46,749 nt of DNA from Niallia endozanthoxylica (GTDB lineage: Bacteria; Bacillota; Bacilli; Bacillales; Cytobacillaceae), in the NCBI RefSeq assembly GCF_008710145.1, contig NZ_VYKL01000044.1, forward strand, positions 1-46,749, given 5' to 3'. The position numbers were made by a program, and so were the translations under genes. This document shows, in pieces, positions 34,412-43,215 of this stretch; positions within the stretch are counted from its first letter, which is position 1; each line of letters starts with the position of its first letter. Under the pieces are notes generated by a model, which saw only the letters and a list, made by a program, of their open reading frames with translations, had not been told where the DNA came from and searched no databases.

Positions 34412-34708
34412 ATGTTAAGAATTTTGATAAGAGTGATTGCAATGGTGGTTTTAGGTATCCTAATAACAAGATTCCTTCCATTCATCGTTTTCCCATCGGG
34501 TAAACCCACGCCGAAATATGTTCAATTTCTCGGGTAAGTGTTACCTTCAGCGGTCATTGGACTTTTGGTTATTTATTGTTTTAAGGATGTAAGATTATTA
34601 TCTGGAAGTCATGGTATCCCTGAATTTTTAGGAGTGGCAATTGTTGTACTTCTTCATGTTTGGAAGAAAAATATGCTCTTTTCAATTGCAAGTGGAAGGA
34701 TATGTTAG
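34412..34708 (+). pseudogene. azlD: AzlD-type branched-chain amino acid transport protein, nonsense mutant
   Basis: From ATG at 34412 the frame reads ITRFLPFIVFPSGKPTPKYVQFLG, then TAA at 34535-34537, then VLPSAVIGLLVIYCFKDV and IPEFLGVAIVVLLHVWKKNMLFSIASG to a TAG at 34708. AzlD proteins are about 100-residue membrane partners of AzlC in branched-chain amino-acid export. The stop replaces a lysine (AAA to TAA) expected after LG. No azlC is beside it. The gene is inactive unless the stop is a sequencing error. Confidence 0.7.
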
Positions 34709-34769
34709 ATGTTATTCGTGCAGATAGTTTTTTAAAATATTACAAATACCCAATATGGGGTAGATATAA

Positions 34770-35000
34770 ATGAAGGAGAGAATTGATGAGTATGAAATTT
34801 ATGAAAAATATTATGAACAAATATATGATCATGTTAAAAATAACCGTTATGTTCATTCGTTAGGTATCCAATTAACAAAGTTTGAAGCTGGATTTACAGA
34901 AGCAACAATAAAGGTGCAAAGCCATATGGTAAATGCATATGGGACTGTTATGTATGCTTTAGCTGACCATGCTTTTTCCGTAGCGTGTAATTTTTCATGA
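34770..35000 (+). pseudogene. PaaI-like hotdog thioesterase, 5' fragment
   Basis: The 76-residue frame includes HSLGIQLTKFEAGFTEATIKV and YGTVMYALADHAFSVACN, the first half of a PaaI-type acyl-CoA thioesterase. The usual HGG of the catalytic loop (GTVHGG) is missing, and the frame ends at the junction with the recombinase. Full-length members have about 130-140 residues. Confidence 0.65.
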
Positions 35001-35758
35001 CTTAATAGGTTTTGAATAACATCTAGAGGTGCTCCATAATGTAATAAGTGGGTTGCATTGTTGTGCTTTAGTTGGTGTGGATGAATGTCTTTGTTATTAC
35101 TAGCGCGGTTTGAAATCTGCTTAATAATGTATTGCATCTGGGCAATGCTCATTCGATGAGGATCCCGTTCCGTGACAAAAATAGCAGTGTCCCTGTCTTC
35201 ACGATTATTTAGGTATCGTTTTAACCAAATTTCGCAGGGGATATTGAAATAGACTTCCCGTTTCTTATCGCCTTTACCTCTGATAATGGCGGATCGGTTC
35301 GACCAATTAATTCTACATCTATCTAATGAAACAATTTCTCCTATTCGGTATTCAGTGGAAAACATGAATTTAAACAGAGCCATTTCCATTGGGGTGCAGC
35401 ATGCTTCACGTAAATGCTCAATTTCCATTTCTATAAGAAATTTTGGGATTCCTTTCCCGGTTTTAGGTTCTTTAATTTTAGCGGAGGGGTTTTGGGGAAT
35501 ATGCTCTTCTTTATGAGACCATCGAAACAATGATTTCATAAAACGAATTCGATGAGCCAAACTTGCAGGCTTAAGGTTTTCACTTGGTTTTGCTACATAA
35601 GATTTTAATTGTTCCGTAGTAATCGTATCAAGTTGAACATCTTTTACAAAGCGAATCAGTAACGCTGATTGAAGTTTATATGCTTTTAATGTTTTCGGCG
35701 AAAAACCTTCGATTCGTTTATCAGATTCATACGTCTCCCATGCTTTAGATAATAACAA
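34985..35758 (-). pseudogene. Tyrosine recombinase truncated before the catalytic tyrosine
   Basis: From ATG at 35758 come an N-terminal SAM-like domain (SKAWETYESDKRIEGFSPKT) and the catalytic domain with R in TEYRIGEI (about 138), K in GKGDKKRE (about 164), HPHQLKHNNATHLL (about 226) and LLSHEKLHATE (about 245). The second arginine of the usual HxLRH motif is lysine here. After LHATE the frame runs antisense through the thioesterase fragment, so the expected tyrosine box is absent. The gene would not catalyse strand exchange. Confidence 0.8.
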
Positions 35759-35951
35759 ATTTGCTCTCTCCTAATAATATCTTTTTAAAAAAATTATTGA
35801 CCGGATTTACAAAATTGAAACGGCAGATCTTATTAAGCTAAAGTGGTAGGTTAGTACAATTAAGACTTTAATCATAATTCATATTACCCTAATATATTGG
35901 GAATACTTTTATATAAATTTGAATTGAACAAAGGAGAGGAAGGGAGGGACA

Positions 35952-36791
35952 GTGTTTAAAAGGAGTAATAACAGTAACAAAATTTATTATTTAGGACTTA
36001 TTTTTTTACATAGCGTTCTTTTGTTGTATGTTTTTTGTAAAAAGAATAACAAAAGAGAGATTTTCCTCACATTTTTATCACTAATGGGATTAACTTATCA
36101 TTTTGAATATCCAATATATATACTGAAAGGATATAAATATAAAACAAATATTATAAAAAACAAAGAACAAGATAATTCATTTGGCTCTGTTTTGTCTCAA
36201 GGGTTATTTGTTCCCTCGGCTGCAATTTTTATTTCAGCTTTTAATTTCGGATGGAGCATAAAGTTATTGTTTACTATTTATTTTGCATTAATTGAAAGGT
36301 GTTTTTTAAAGTTAAATATATACAAAAATAATTGGTGGCGTACAACATATACATCAATTTTAATTTTTACTTTCTTTTTTATAAGTGATGTTTTGTATAA
36401 AGGTATTAGGGGCGGGAACAAGTTAATTTTAAAACTGACTTTAAATAATGTGTTTCACGTAACTTATATGAATGTGTTATTTTTACTTTCTATGTTTAAA
36501 AAGTTCAAATATCAACCTGTATCATTTACTACAAAACCTTGGTATTATCACTACGCATTTGTAAAGATTTACACCGTTATCGAGACCATTATGACAACTT
36601 ATTTTTTGGAGCAGAAGAAAAAATGGAAAAGGTTTCTACCCATTTTAATAACTTTAATCTGCGATTCTTTTTTTCATAAAATAAAAATCTTAAAAGTAAA
36701 AGGGAGCTATTGGGCATATCTTTTTCAAGCAAGATTTGTCCCTCATTTAATGGCATTCCTGTTTAAAAAGTGGATTGAAAAGTACGAATAA
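35952..36791 (+). CDS. Unknown polytopic membrane protein
   Basis: A GTG at 35952 after GAGAGGAAGGGAGGG opens a 279-residue frame. It has about six or seven hydrophobic helices (for example YYLGLIFLHSVLLLYVFC and YTSILIFTFFFISDVLY), is rich in Lys, Phe and Tyr, and has a basic C-terminus. The general look resembles small Bacillaceae membrane proteins of unknown role (CBO0543-like), but I cannot assign it. The base composition is especially AT-rich compared with its neighbours. A tnpB-type right end follows directly. Confidence 0.6.
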   Translation: MFKRSNNSNKIYYLGLIFLHSVLLLYVFCKKNNKREIFLTFLSLMGLTYHFEYPIYILKGYKYKTNIIKNKEQDNSFGSVLSQGLFVPSAAIFISAFNFGWSIKLLFTIYFALIERCFLKLNIYKNNWWRTTYTSILIFTFFFISDVLYKGIRGGNKLILKLTLNNVFHVTYMNVLFLLSMFKKFKYQPVSFTTKPWYYHYAFVKIYTVIETIMTTYFLEQKKKWKRFLPILITLICDSFFHKIKILKVKGSYWAYLFQARFVPHLMAFLFKKWIEKYE

Positions 36792-36807
36792 AATCACTTG
36801 CACTTTA

Positions 36808-36850
36808 GGCCGTTCCTTACAAGCCCGTGATTTCAGTCACGGGTTGTTGA
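36808..36850 (+). mobile_element. Right-end remnant of another tnpB-type element
   Basis: CCCGTGA, a TTTCA loop, TCACGGG and then TTGTTGA form the hairpin and tail typical of right ends of one IS1341-like family. It resembles the minus-strand end near 1854. No tnpB or left end is nearby. Confidence 0.45.
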
Positions 36851-37600
36851 GTGTGTTGGATAATGTATCTATATTTTGGATAAGCTTTTCTTCACAATGT
36901 TTACAACCAATTATAATTTTGAACTCATTTTATGATCTTGATTTTTGTATTATTTAATAAATAATACATCTATAAAAGGCTTTAAATCAATATTTTGCAA
37001 AATTCCAAAAATTATTGATATTTTCAATAAAATACCGTATAGTATTACATAAAATAATAGTGTATACATTTTAGTGGAAAATAGTGGTGAATATGTGGTA
37101 GTTTTAATTTACTTAAAACCTACCATGCTCTTGGGTTTATATCAAATATCATATTAACGCCAAGAGATAAACTTTTTTGTAAATTTTTTAAAAACCCTTT
37201 TTATTAAGATAAAAATTAGGACAAGAGAGTGAAGAAATACATTAATTAGAAATTAGAGATTGTATAGTAATAAAGAGGCCTAAACAGATTTGACCTTTAT
37301 GATAGTAGTGCGTTTATTTAGATGTAATTCAGGTCTAATGTGTTTATTATTATTGGGCTTATTTATTTATAAAAATCCAATAGAAAGTCAGAATGACCAT
37401 TTCTATATCTATTTTCAAACTTGTAAAGTGAGAGATTAGATAGGAAATTAGGGTGTCATTTTTGGCTTTCTATTTTTTTGTTCCCACTTTTCTTTATTTA
37501 TAAATTAATTTCAAGCCAAAGGAAGGATTCATATACATAATATTCAACGATTTGAGGAGAACAGGTCTATCCTCTTAAAAATTTAATGAGGGTAAAAACA
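36851..37600. other. AT-rich leader region of the conjugation operon
   Basis: About 750 bp carry no supported gene. It includes one strong promoter (37015-37043). A possible oriT cannot be recognised because no long inverted repeat or known nick motif is evident. Confidence 0.4.
37015..37043 (+). promoter_or_regulatory. Strong sigma-A-type promoter before the conjugation operon
   Basis: TTGATA (37015-37020), a 17-nt spacer and TATAGT (37038-37043) come close to consensus. It lies about 590 bp upstream of the first operon gene and faces it. Confidence 0.55.
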
Positions 37601-37634
37601 AACCAGAGAAAATCTCTGATTAAGGGGGGTGAGT

Positions 37635-37892
37635 ATGTTTTTAAAAAATGTTTACTCTATTCGACTCAATAGACAAGACACTTTAATAAAAGACTATCTA
37701 AAAAAATATCCAGTAGCTAATCAATCCTTGATTATTAAAAGCTTGATTATTGATGGTATTCATGCTCGTCAAAATGAAGCACACGGTATTAAAGGGGCCA
37801 ATGAAAAATTAGAAGAAATCTTAGTGCTACTAAAAAAAATGCAGATATTAGAAAAGTCTACGAAGGGTATACAACTGGAAGAGGGGAATTAG
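37635..37892 (+). CDS. Small RHH-like protein at the head of the conjugation operon
   Basis: The product is 85 residues from the ATG at 37635, preceded by a G-rich site. NVYSIRLNRQDTLIKDYLKK and VANQSLIIKSLIIDGIHARQ fit a ribbon-helix-helix plan (strand, helix, helix), followed by a short charged helix (NEKLEEILVLLKKMQIL). It may bind DNA as regulator or relaxosome accessory. The next operon gene starts 59 bp on. Confidence 0.5.
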   Translation: MFLKNVYSIRLNRQDTLIKDYLKKYPVANQSLIIKSLIIDGIHARQNEAHGIKGANEKLEEILVLLKKMQILEKSTKGIQLEEGN

Positions 37893-37951
37893 GAGCATGA
37901 TTAATAGAACCGTCTATTATCTATATGTGGGTGAACGGGGGTGAAGGGGTG

Positions 37952-38173
37952 ATGTTTAAGTCATTGATATATGTTGTATTAATGATTTTTCTTATTGTCA
38001 TACTTGGTAGTGTTTTGTTAGAACAATTTCCTCAATTAGTGCCATTATGGAATGAATTTAAGGCAATCATAGTTGAACTTTATGAATCATCAAAAGTCAA
38101 ATATGGAACGATTGCTACAATCGCGATTATCGTTGCTGTTGCTATGATGATTGGTACTAGTCGTATTGGATAA
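37952..38173 (+). CDS. Small two-helix membrane protein of the conjugation operon
   Basis: The product is 73 residues from the ATG at 37952, preceded by GGTGAAGGGG. It has two hydrophobic segments, LIYVVLMIFLIVILGSVLL and TIATIAIIVAVAMMIGTS, with a soluble loop between (residues about 28-48). Small two-helix proteins in this position, just before the TcpC/ConB gene, may be channel or pilin-like subunits. No firm family. Confidence 0.6.
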   Translation: MFKSLIYVVLMIFLIVILGSVLLEQFPQLVPLWNEFKAIIVELYESSKVKYGTIATIAIIVAVAMMIGTSRIG

Positions 38174-38197
38174 GAGAAGCAGGGAAGAGGCGATAGG

Positions 38198-39205
38198 ATG
38201 TTTAGTAAGAAGAAACGATTTTCTACGGAACAATACGATGAGCATCAGAAAATCGAACAATTATCTAAAAAGAAAAAAGTTAAAAATAGATCGATTAGAC
38301 CTAGAGGGTTTATTGCAAGGAAGGTAGGTGTTATCTCGTTTTGGACCTTATTTGGGTTCATGCTGCTTGTTGTTTTTGTAAATGTGTTTGGTAGTTCGGA
38401 TGAAGTAAATGCTGATCAGAAAATCGAAATTAAAACTAATAAGGCCATGTCGCAAGAAGCTGTACAATTTGCAAAAGATTTCTCTCAAGATTATTTTACA
38501 TGGGTGAATTCTACAGAAGGTATCAAACAACGTCAGGAAGCATTGGCTAAATACTTAGGGAGTAATTTAAATGAACATGCAGGCCTTGGAATTGACAACT
38601 TATCGTGGAACTCCCAATTTGTTGATGCAGTAGTAAAAGGTACAGAAGATAAAGGAAATAATATTTCTACTATTACATTGAAAGTAAACTTTAAGCTTTA
38701 TCAATTTGAGGAAGATGGTGTAACGGTAAAGGACGAAAAAGCAGGAGTTAAATATTTCGTAGTTCCGGTTGCTTATGATGGACAGTCTTTTGGTATTTAT
38801 GAATTGCCAAAATTCACTTATGTACAAGAAGGAACAATACTAGATAAGGTAACTTATCCAAAACTAAAACGTGCTGAAGAAAAAGATACTACAGAAGTCA
38901 GAGGGTTTTTGACAACCTTTTTCCGTAGTTATGCGGAAGATCCCCAGGATCAATTAAACTATCTTTTAGCTAAAGATGATGTCATTCAAGGTTTAAATAA
39001 AACCATGGCATTTGACAAAGTAAAGAGTGCAGAAATATTTAAAGCCAATGAAAATAAAGAATTTGTGGTTTATACGGAGGTTACTTTTATTGATCCTGAT
39101 TCAGGTATTCCTTTTGATACAAACTATCAACTTACAGTAGTACAGAAAAATGGAAAATATGTGATGAGTGGAATCGATGAACATAAAGGGCAATCAGTAA
39201 AATAA
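38198..39205 (+). CDS. TcpC/ConB (VirB8-like) conjugation protein
   Basis: The product is 335 residues. A basic cytoplasmic N-terminus (SKKKRFSTEQ) is followed by one membrane helix (VGVISFWTLFGFMLLVVFVNVF, about 48-70). The extracellular part has two NTF2-like folds, about 85-215 and 220-330 (TTEVRGFLTTFFRSYAEDP begins the second), as in TcpC of pCW3, ConB of ICEBs1 and the VirB8 family. It would form part of the membrane-spanning channel and recruit other subunits. The start has AGAGGCGATAGG. It sits in the expected place upstream of ConC/ConD/ConE-like genes. Confidence 0.88.
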   Translation: MFSKKKRFSTEQYDEHQKIEQLSKKKKVKNRSIRPRGFIARKVGVISFWTLFGFMLLVVFVNVFGSSDEVNADQKIEIKTNKAMSQEAVQFAKDFSQDYFTWVNSTEGIKQRQEALAKYLGSNLNEHAGLGIDNLSWNSQFVDAVVKGTEDKGNNISTITLKVNFKLYQFEEDGVTVKDEKAGVKYFVVPVAYDGQSFGIYELPKFTYVQEGTILDKVTYPKLKRAEEKDTTEVRGFLTTFFRSYAEDPQDQLNYLLAKDDVIQGLNKTMAFDKVKSAEIFKANENKEFVVYTEVTFIDPDSGIPFDTNYQLTVVQKNGKYVMSGIDEHKGQSVK

Positions 39206-39275
39206 CTTGCTGTTGATTTCAATGAGAAAGAAGAAAAAAATGGATAAATAAGAAATAGACAATGGGGTGAGTTAA

Positions 39276-39497
39276 ATGGGTTTGGAAGAAATATTCAATT
39301 GGGTTAAAGAGCAAGCAGGATATGTGCTCATGATTGTGTTAATTGTGGTTGTTTTAGTAACAGCTGCAAAACGAGCCTGGATTGCCATGTTAGGTGCTGT
39401 TATTGGTATCGCGTTTGTAGGGATCTTTATCGTAAATCCAAACGTTATTGTGAATTTGTCTGAATGGTTTGGAGAAAAATTAAAGCTGGGTGCTTAA
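39276..39497 (+). CDS. Small pilin- or ConC-like membrane protein
   Basis: The product is 73 residues with two adjoining hydrophobic segments (YVLMIVLIVVVLVTAA and WIAMLGAVIGIAFVGIFIV) separated by KRAW. A short two-helix protein between the TcpC/ConB and TcpE/ConD genes corresponds to ConC/TcpD in related systems. It could be the pilin-like VirB2 equivalent of this operon; the sequence alone does not decide. Confidence 0.65.
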   Translation: MGLEEIFNWVKEQAGYVLMIVLIVVVLVTAAKRAWIAMLGAVIGIAFVGIFIVNPNVIVNLSEWFGEKLKLGA

Positions 39498-39524
39498 TTA
39501 TTTAACGGCTAGAAAGGAATACTC

Positions 39525-40040
39525 ATGGAAAAAAATCAACGAGTATTGTTGCTTGTTTTAAATGACTTTTTAAAGTTTGATAGAAAAATTTATCAGTTAT
39601 TTGGATTGAAATTGGGAAGACCCCTAAAATTAAAGACATTACTTTATTTCTTATTCATCTTGATTTTAGAAGTGGTACTTTACTTTACCCCTGTACTGGG
39701 ATTCCCCCTTCACTTGTTACCAGAATCGTTTCTTTTAATTATACCGGCCTTTTTGGCTTATCTGCTATCAGATATTCCAGCAGAAGGGCGTATGCCATTG
39801 GCATTCTTAAGATCCTTTTTACTCTATCAATATAGGAAAATGAAAAAAGTAACTTATTGTCGGGGGAGAGAAATTCAAAAGCCAACTAAATATGTGTTCT
39901 CTGGTTATGCCACAGTAAGTGTAGACAAACAGAAAAAGTTCAAAGGAATAAGGGTAAAAATGAATCCTCAAATCTCGATTTCTTATACTTTCGGGAGGGA
40001 TTGGAAGAGAAAGGAACATGCCGATGAGAGCAGTACTTGA
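39525..40040 (+). CDS. TcpE/ConD-like (VirB3-like) conjugation protein
   Basis: The product is 171 residues with two membrane helices near 35-85 (LYFLFILILEVVLYFTPVLG, FLLIIPAFLAYLLSD), then a basic stretch (RSFLLYQYRKMKKVTYCRGREIQKP) as in the TcpE family. Such proteins tie the VirB4 ATPase to the membrane. The 3' end overlaps the VirB4-like gene by 23 nt, a sign of coupled translation. Start: ATG at 39525 after AGAAAGGA. Confidence 0.75.
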   Translation: MEKNQRVLLLVLNDFLKFDRKIYQLFGLKLGRPLKLKTLLYFLFILILEVVLYFTPVLGFPLHLLPESFLLIIPAFLAYLLSDIPAEGRMPLAFLRSFLLYQYRKMKKVTYCRGREIQKPTKYVFSGYATVSVDKQKKFKGIRVKMNPQISISYTFGRDWKRKEHADESST

Positions 40041-42681
40041 TTTCCCAATTAAACATATTGATCAAAATTTAGTATTTGGAAAAGATGGAACGGTGACGGC
40101 ATATTACAGGATTTCTGGATTTAACTATGACTTTCTAGATCATGATGATAAGTTCATTCCATTCGTTAAGCAACGATCTTTCTTAGAAAACAATAGTAGC
40201 GATTTACATTTTATTTTAGAACCTTTTCCCACCAATGTTGAAGAGATAATTGACAATACGATTGCTGAAATTAAAGAAAAAGATTATTTATTACGACAAA
40301 GCGGGATTAGATATCTGAGTATTTTGAAAGATACTATTTCTAAACAAAAGAACATTACGGAAACAAGCGAAAACATTCAGTATATCGGAATTCAGTTAAA
40401 TCCACAAAGCAATAGATACGAAGACAGTAATTATGGAACTTCTGCTTTCAAAATCATAAAAGAATTTCTGAAGGGATTAAATTCTCCGGTTAATAAAGCG
40501 GTGGGATTGCACGCAACAGACATTTTAACTGATGAGATTCTTGCTTGGAAACAACAAGCTGAAATTGTGAGAGAGTCTCTAGCTTCAGCTTATAACTGCC
40601 TAGTTCAATCAGCAACACAGGCTGAATGTATTTATTTAATTGAGAAGGAAACCTCTGTTTCTCCCTCAAATAATGATGTAGAAGTCAGACATAATTATAC
40701 TTTCGGTGAAAAGGTAAGAGGAATGAATAAAGAGGGGATGGAACATGAAGCAGTTCGACCACATGAGATGGGATTTGTGGAGCTGCAGGACGCTAATATT
40801 GAGGAAATATCGCCAACCTCACTTTTAATTAGCAAAATTATTGAGGATAAAGAAAAGAAGCTGTACACTCGTTATTTTGTTGCCAAACAATTGAATACGG
40901 AGAACTATTTTCCTGGATTTGAATGGTTGTATCATTTGCAGTCAAAAGTGCCATTTCCAGTATCGGTATCCATCAGAGCCTATTATCAGTCAAATAAATT
41001 GATGCTGAAGAAGCTGTCAGATAAACGTTTAGAATATCAAGACCAACGGGAAGAGGCTAATAAGGCTGGCAGCTCAACTGATTTGAGCTTGAACCAATCA
41101 GAAAAAGGGACCATTCAAGCAGAAAGTTTATTCAGCAAAACTGGAATTCCGGCATATTCATGCTCATTTGTATTTAAAGTATCTGCAGAAAGTGAAAAAG
41201 AATTAGAGATTCGCTCCAGAAGGCTAAAAGATGAGCTAAGTACATATGGGATTAAGATTGTTGCACCATACGGGGAACAATTAAATCTCATGATGGAAAA
41301 ACTGCCTGGCAGCCGTCAAATTAATAATGATTATAAAATTGAAGTGGAAAGTGGCGTATTGTCGGGAATGATGTTTGGGGCAACCACCAATATTGGCGAT
41401 AATCGGGGCTTCTTTATTGGCTATACTGAACGTCTGCAACGTCCCGTATTTATCCAACCAGATCTTGCTGCTAAATCATTTGAAGGCCTAAATAATATTG
41501 AAGACTCCATTTCAGCTCTTGTGGCCGGAGCAACTGGAAAAGGGAAATCCTTCTTTATGAACCTTTACACGTATTTATCAGTGTTAACGGGTTCGCAAGC
41601 TTTAATCATTGATCCAAAAGGAGATAGAAAAGGTTGGAATAGCCTCCCTATGATTCCTTCTGAATACATTTCAAAATGGACATTGGGAGCAGATAGGAAA
41701 GACGCAGGCTGTCTTGATCCTTTCCGAACAAGTGTTGATGTGGAAGAAGGAAAAAATCATGCGTTGGATATTCTTTCTTATCTCGTAGGTGTGGATATTC
41801 AAGATATTGGCTACACCATTTTGAGTGATGCTGTTGAACAGGTGAAGAATATGCCAGATCCATGTATCGGAGCCGTTATCTCATATCTAGAAAATCAATA
41901 TGAAAATCCAGACGAAAAGATGTCCGAAAAACGCTTTACTGCATTAGAAACAATCAAAAATACACTAGTGTCTTTGAAGCGACAATCACTATCTCTATTA
42001 CTCTTTGGAGAAGTTGGTCAAGACTACAATACTATGAAGATTGATAAACCAATACAAATTCTTATGGTTCAAAATTTGAATTTGCCGGATGGTTCATCAG
42101 AAAAGCTAAGACCATCTGAAAAAATATCAGAAGCAATTCTTATTTCCATTACTGCTTTTACAAAGCAATATATGTTCACGCAGGATAGAAGTCGCCACAA
42201 AGTCATTTTGCAAGATGAGGCAAGTGCTATTGATAATACGCCTGTTGGACGAGAGTTAATGAATTTTATTGTACGAATGGGTCGTTATTATAATACTACT
42301 CTGTTAAAAGGATCCCAAAATGCCACGGATCATAATAAAGATGTAGCAAATATAGGGATGAAGTTCAGCTTTGGTTTACGTACCAAGCAAGAGGCTATGG
42401 AGATGCTCGAATTCTTAAATCTTCCACAAACCAATACAAACATTAATAGGATCCGCAACATGAGCAAAGGAAATTGTTTATTCCAAGATATATATGGCCG
42501 TTCGGCTATTATCCAAATTGATCCGGTTTTTGCGGACTTAGCAAAAGCGTTTGACTCTTCTACTTCTACTGAAGAAGAACGGGAGAGAGAAAGAAAACGG
42601 AGAGGTTATGTTAATCAATTACCAGATGAATCGACAAATACAGAAGAAACACCAAAAGAGCAAGAAGGAGCCATTGTATAA
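40018..42681 (+). CDS. VirB4/ConE-like conjugation ATPase
   Basis: The product is 887 residues. The N-terminal half (to about 440) is the VirB4-type membrane-proximal domain. The ATPase half starts with GFFIGYTERLQRPVFIQPDL; Walker A GATGKGKS lies at about 504, Walker B VILQDEA at about 730, and a later GLRTKQEAMEMLEFL is typical of VirB4/TraC proteins. It energises pilus or channel assembly and DNA transfer. The C-terminus is acidic and repetitive (EEERERERKRRG). The start may be ATG 40018 or 40024; both are inside the upstream gene. Confidence 0.93.
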   Translation: MPMRAVLDFPIKHIDQNLVFGKDGTVTAYYRISGFNYDFLDHDDKFIPFVKQRSFLENNSSDLHFILEPFPTNVEEIIDNTIAEIKEKDYLLRQSGIRYLSILKDTISKQKNITETSENIQYIGIQLNPQSNRYEDSNYGTSAFKIIKEFLKGLNSPVNKAVGLHATDILTDEILAWKQQAEIVRESLASAYNCLVQSATQAECIYLIEKETSVSPSNNDVEVRHNYTFGEKVRGMNKEGMEHEAVRPHEMGFVELQDANIEEISPTSLLISKIIEDKEKKLYTRYFVAKQLNTENYFPGFEWLYHLQSKVPFPVSVSIRAYYQSNKLMLKKLSDKRLEYQDQREEANKAGSSTDLSLNQSEKGTIQAESLFSKTGIPAYSCSFVFKVSAESEKELEIRSRRLKDELSTYGIKIVAPYGEQLNLMMEKLPGSRQINNDYKIEVESGVLSGMMFGATTNIGDNRGFFIGYTERLQRPVFIQPDLAAKSFEGLNNIEDSISALVAGATGKGKSFFMNLYTYLSVLTGSQALIIDPKGDRKGWNSLPMIPSEYISKWTLGADRKDAGCLDPFRTSVDVEEGKNHALDILSYLVGVDIQDIGYTILSDAVEQVKNMPDPCIGAVISYLENQYENPDEKMSEKRFTALETIKNTLVSLKRQSLSLLLFGEVGQDYNTMKIDKPIQILMVQNLNLPDGSSEKLRPSEKISEAILISITAFTKQYMFTQDRSRHKVILQDEASAIDNTPVGRELMNFIVRMGRYYNTTLLKGSQNATDHNKDVANIGMKFSFGLRTKQEAMEMLEFLNLPQTNTNINRIRNMSKGNCLFQDIYGRSAIIQIDPVFADLAKAFDSSTSTEEERERERKRRGYVNQLPDESTNTEETPKEQEGAIV

Positions 42682-42706
42682 CTCAAAGAAAGGGGAGAGT
42701 AATTTA

Positions 42707-43195
42707 ATGCAACAGTTATTAAGGAATGTATTGCTGTGTATGGGAGTTATTTTATTACTTGTGGGGTGTTCTGAGAAGGAAGCATCACAAGTTGAGAAAA
42801 GTTATGAAGAATATGATATAGCAGCTGAAGAGCATCTTCTAAATGAAATGTTGATCGATAAAAAGGAAACAGGAGAAAAATATGAAATTGTAGCATTTAA
42901 TGGTTTTGAAGAAAAGTATAATCAAATGTTATATCGAGTAACCTACTATAATCCTGAAATTAAAAAAGATAGTTTGTATATGATAAGTGTTGTAAAAAAA
43001 GGTGGGGAATACGAAGCTGAAGATTCAATTTTTTCTATAAAAGGGGATCATTTTAGAAAGGATCCATTAAAAATTGAGGTACTAAGAGAAGACCAAAGAA
43101 GTCTCAGTTCCATAGATAACGGACAACTAGAACGACTAATTGAAAAGTATCCAGAAAAATCATCTATTGTGCATGAATATACAGTTTCCCAATAA
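42707..43195 (+). CDS. Conjugation-operon lipoprotein
   Basis: The product is 162 residues, starting at ATG 42707 after AAAGGGGAGAG. The signal MQQLLRNVLLCMGVILLLVG ends in lipobox LVGC. The mature part is soluble, charged, and has an alternating strand pattern (YEIVAFNGFEEKYNQMLYRVTYYN). No family is recognised. Lipoproteins occur in comparable operons, for example YddJ of ICEBs1 (an exclusion factor), but similarity to it is not claimed. A longer frame from 42551 overlaps the VirB4 gene and is rejected. Confidence 0.7.
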   Translation: MQQLLRNVLLCMGVILLLVGCSEKEASQVEKSYEEYDIAAEEHLLNEMLIDKKETGEKYEIVAFNGFEEKYNQMLYRVTYYNPEIKKDSLYMISVVKKGGEYEAEDSIFSIKGDHFRKDPLKIEVLREDQRSLSSIDNGQLERLIEKYPEKSSIVHEYTVSQ

Positions 43196-43215
43196 AAGGG
43201 GGCGATTAAATAGCT

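Noticed and set aside
36851..37600. Search for an oriT
   Set aside because: No long inverted repeat, known nick motif or adjacent relaxase gene is visible, so an oriT cannot be supported.
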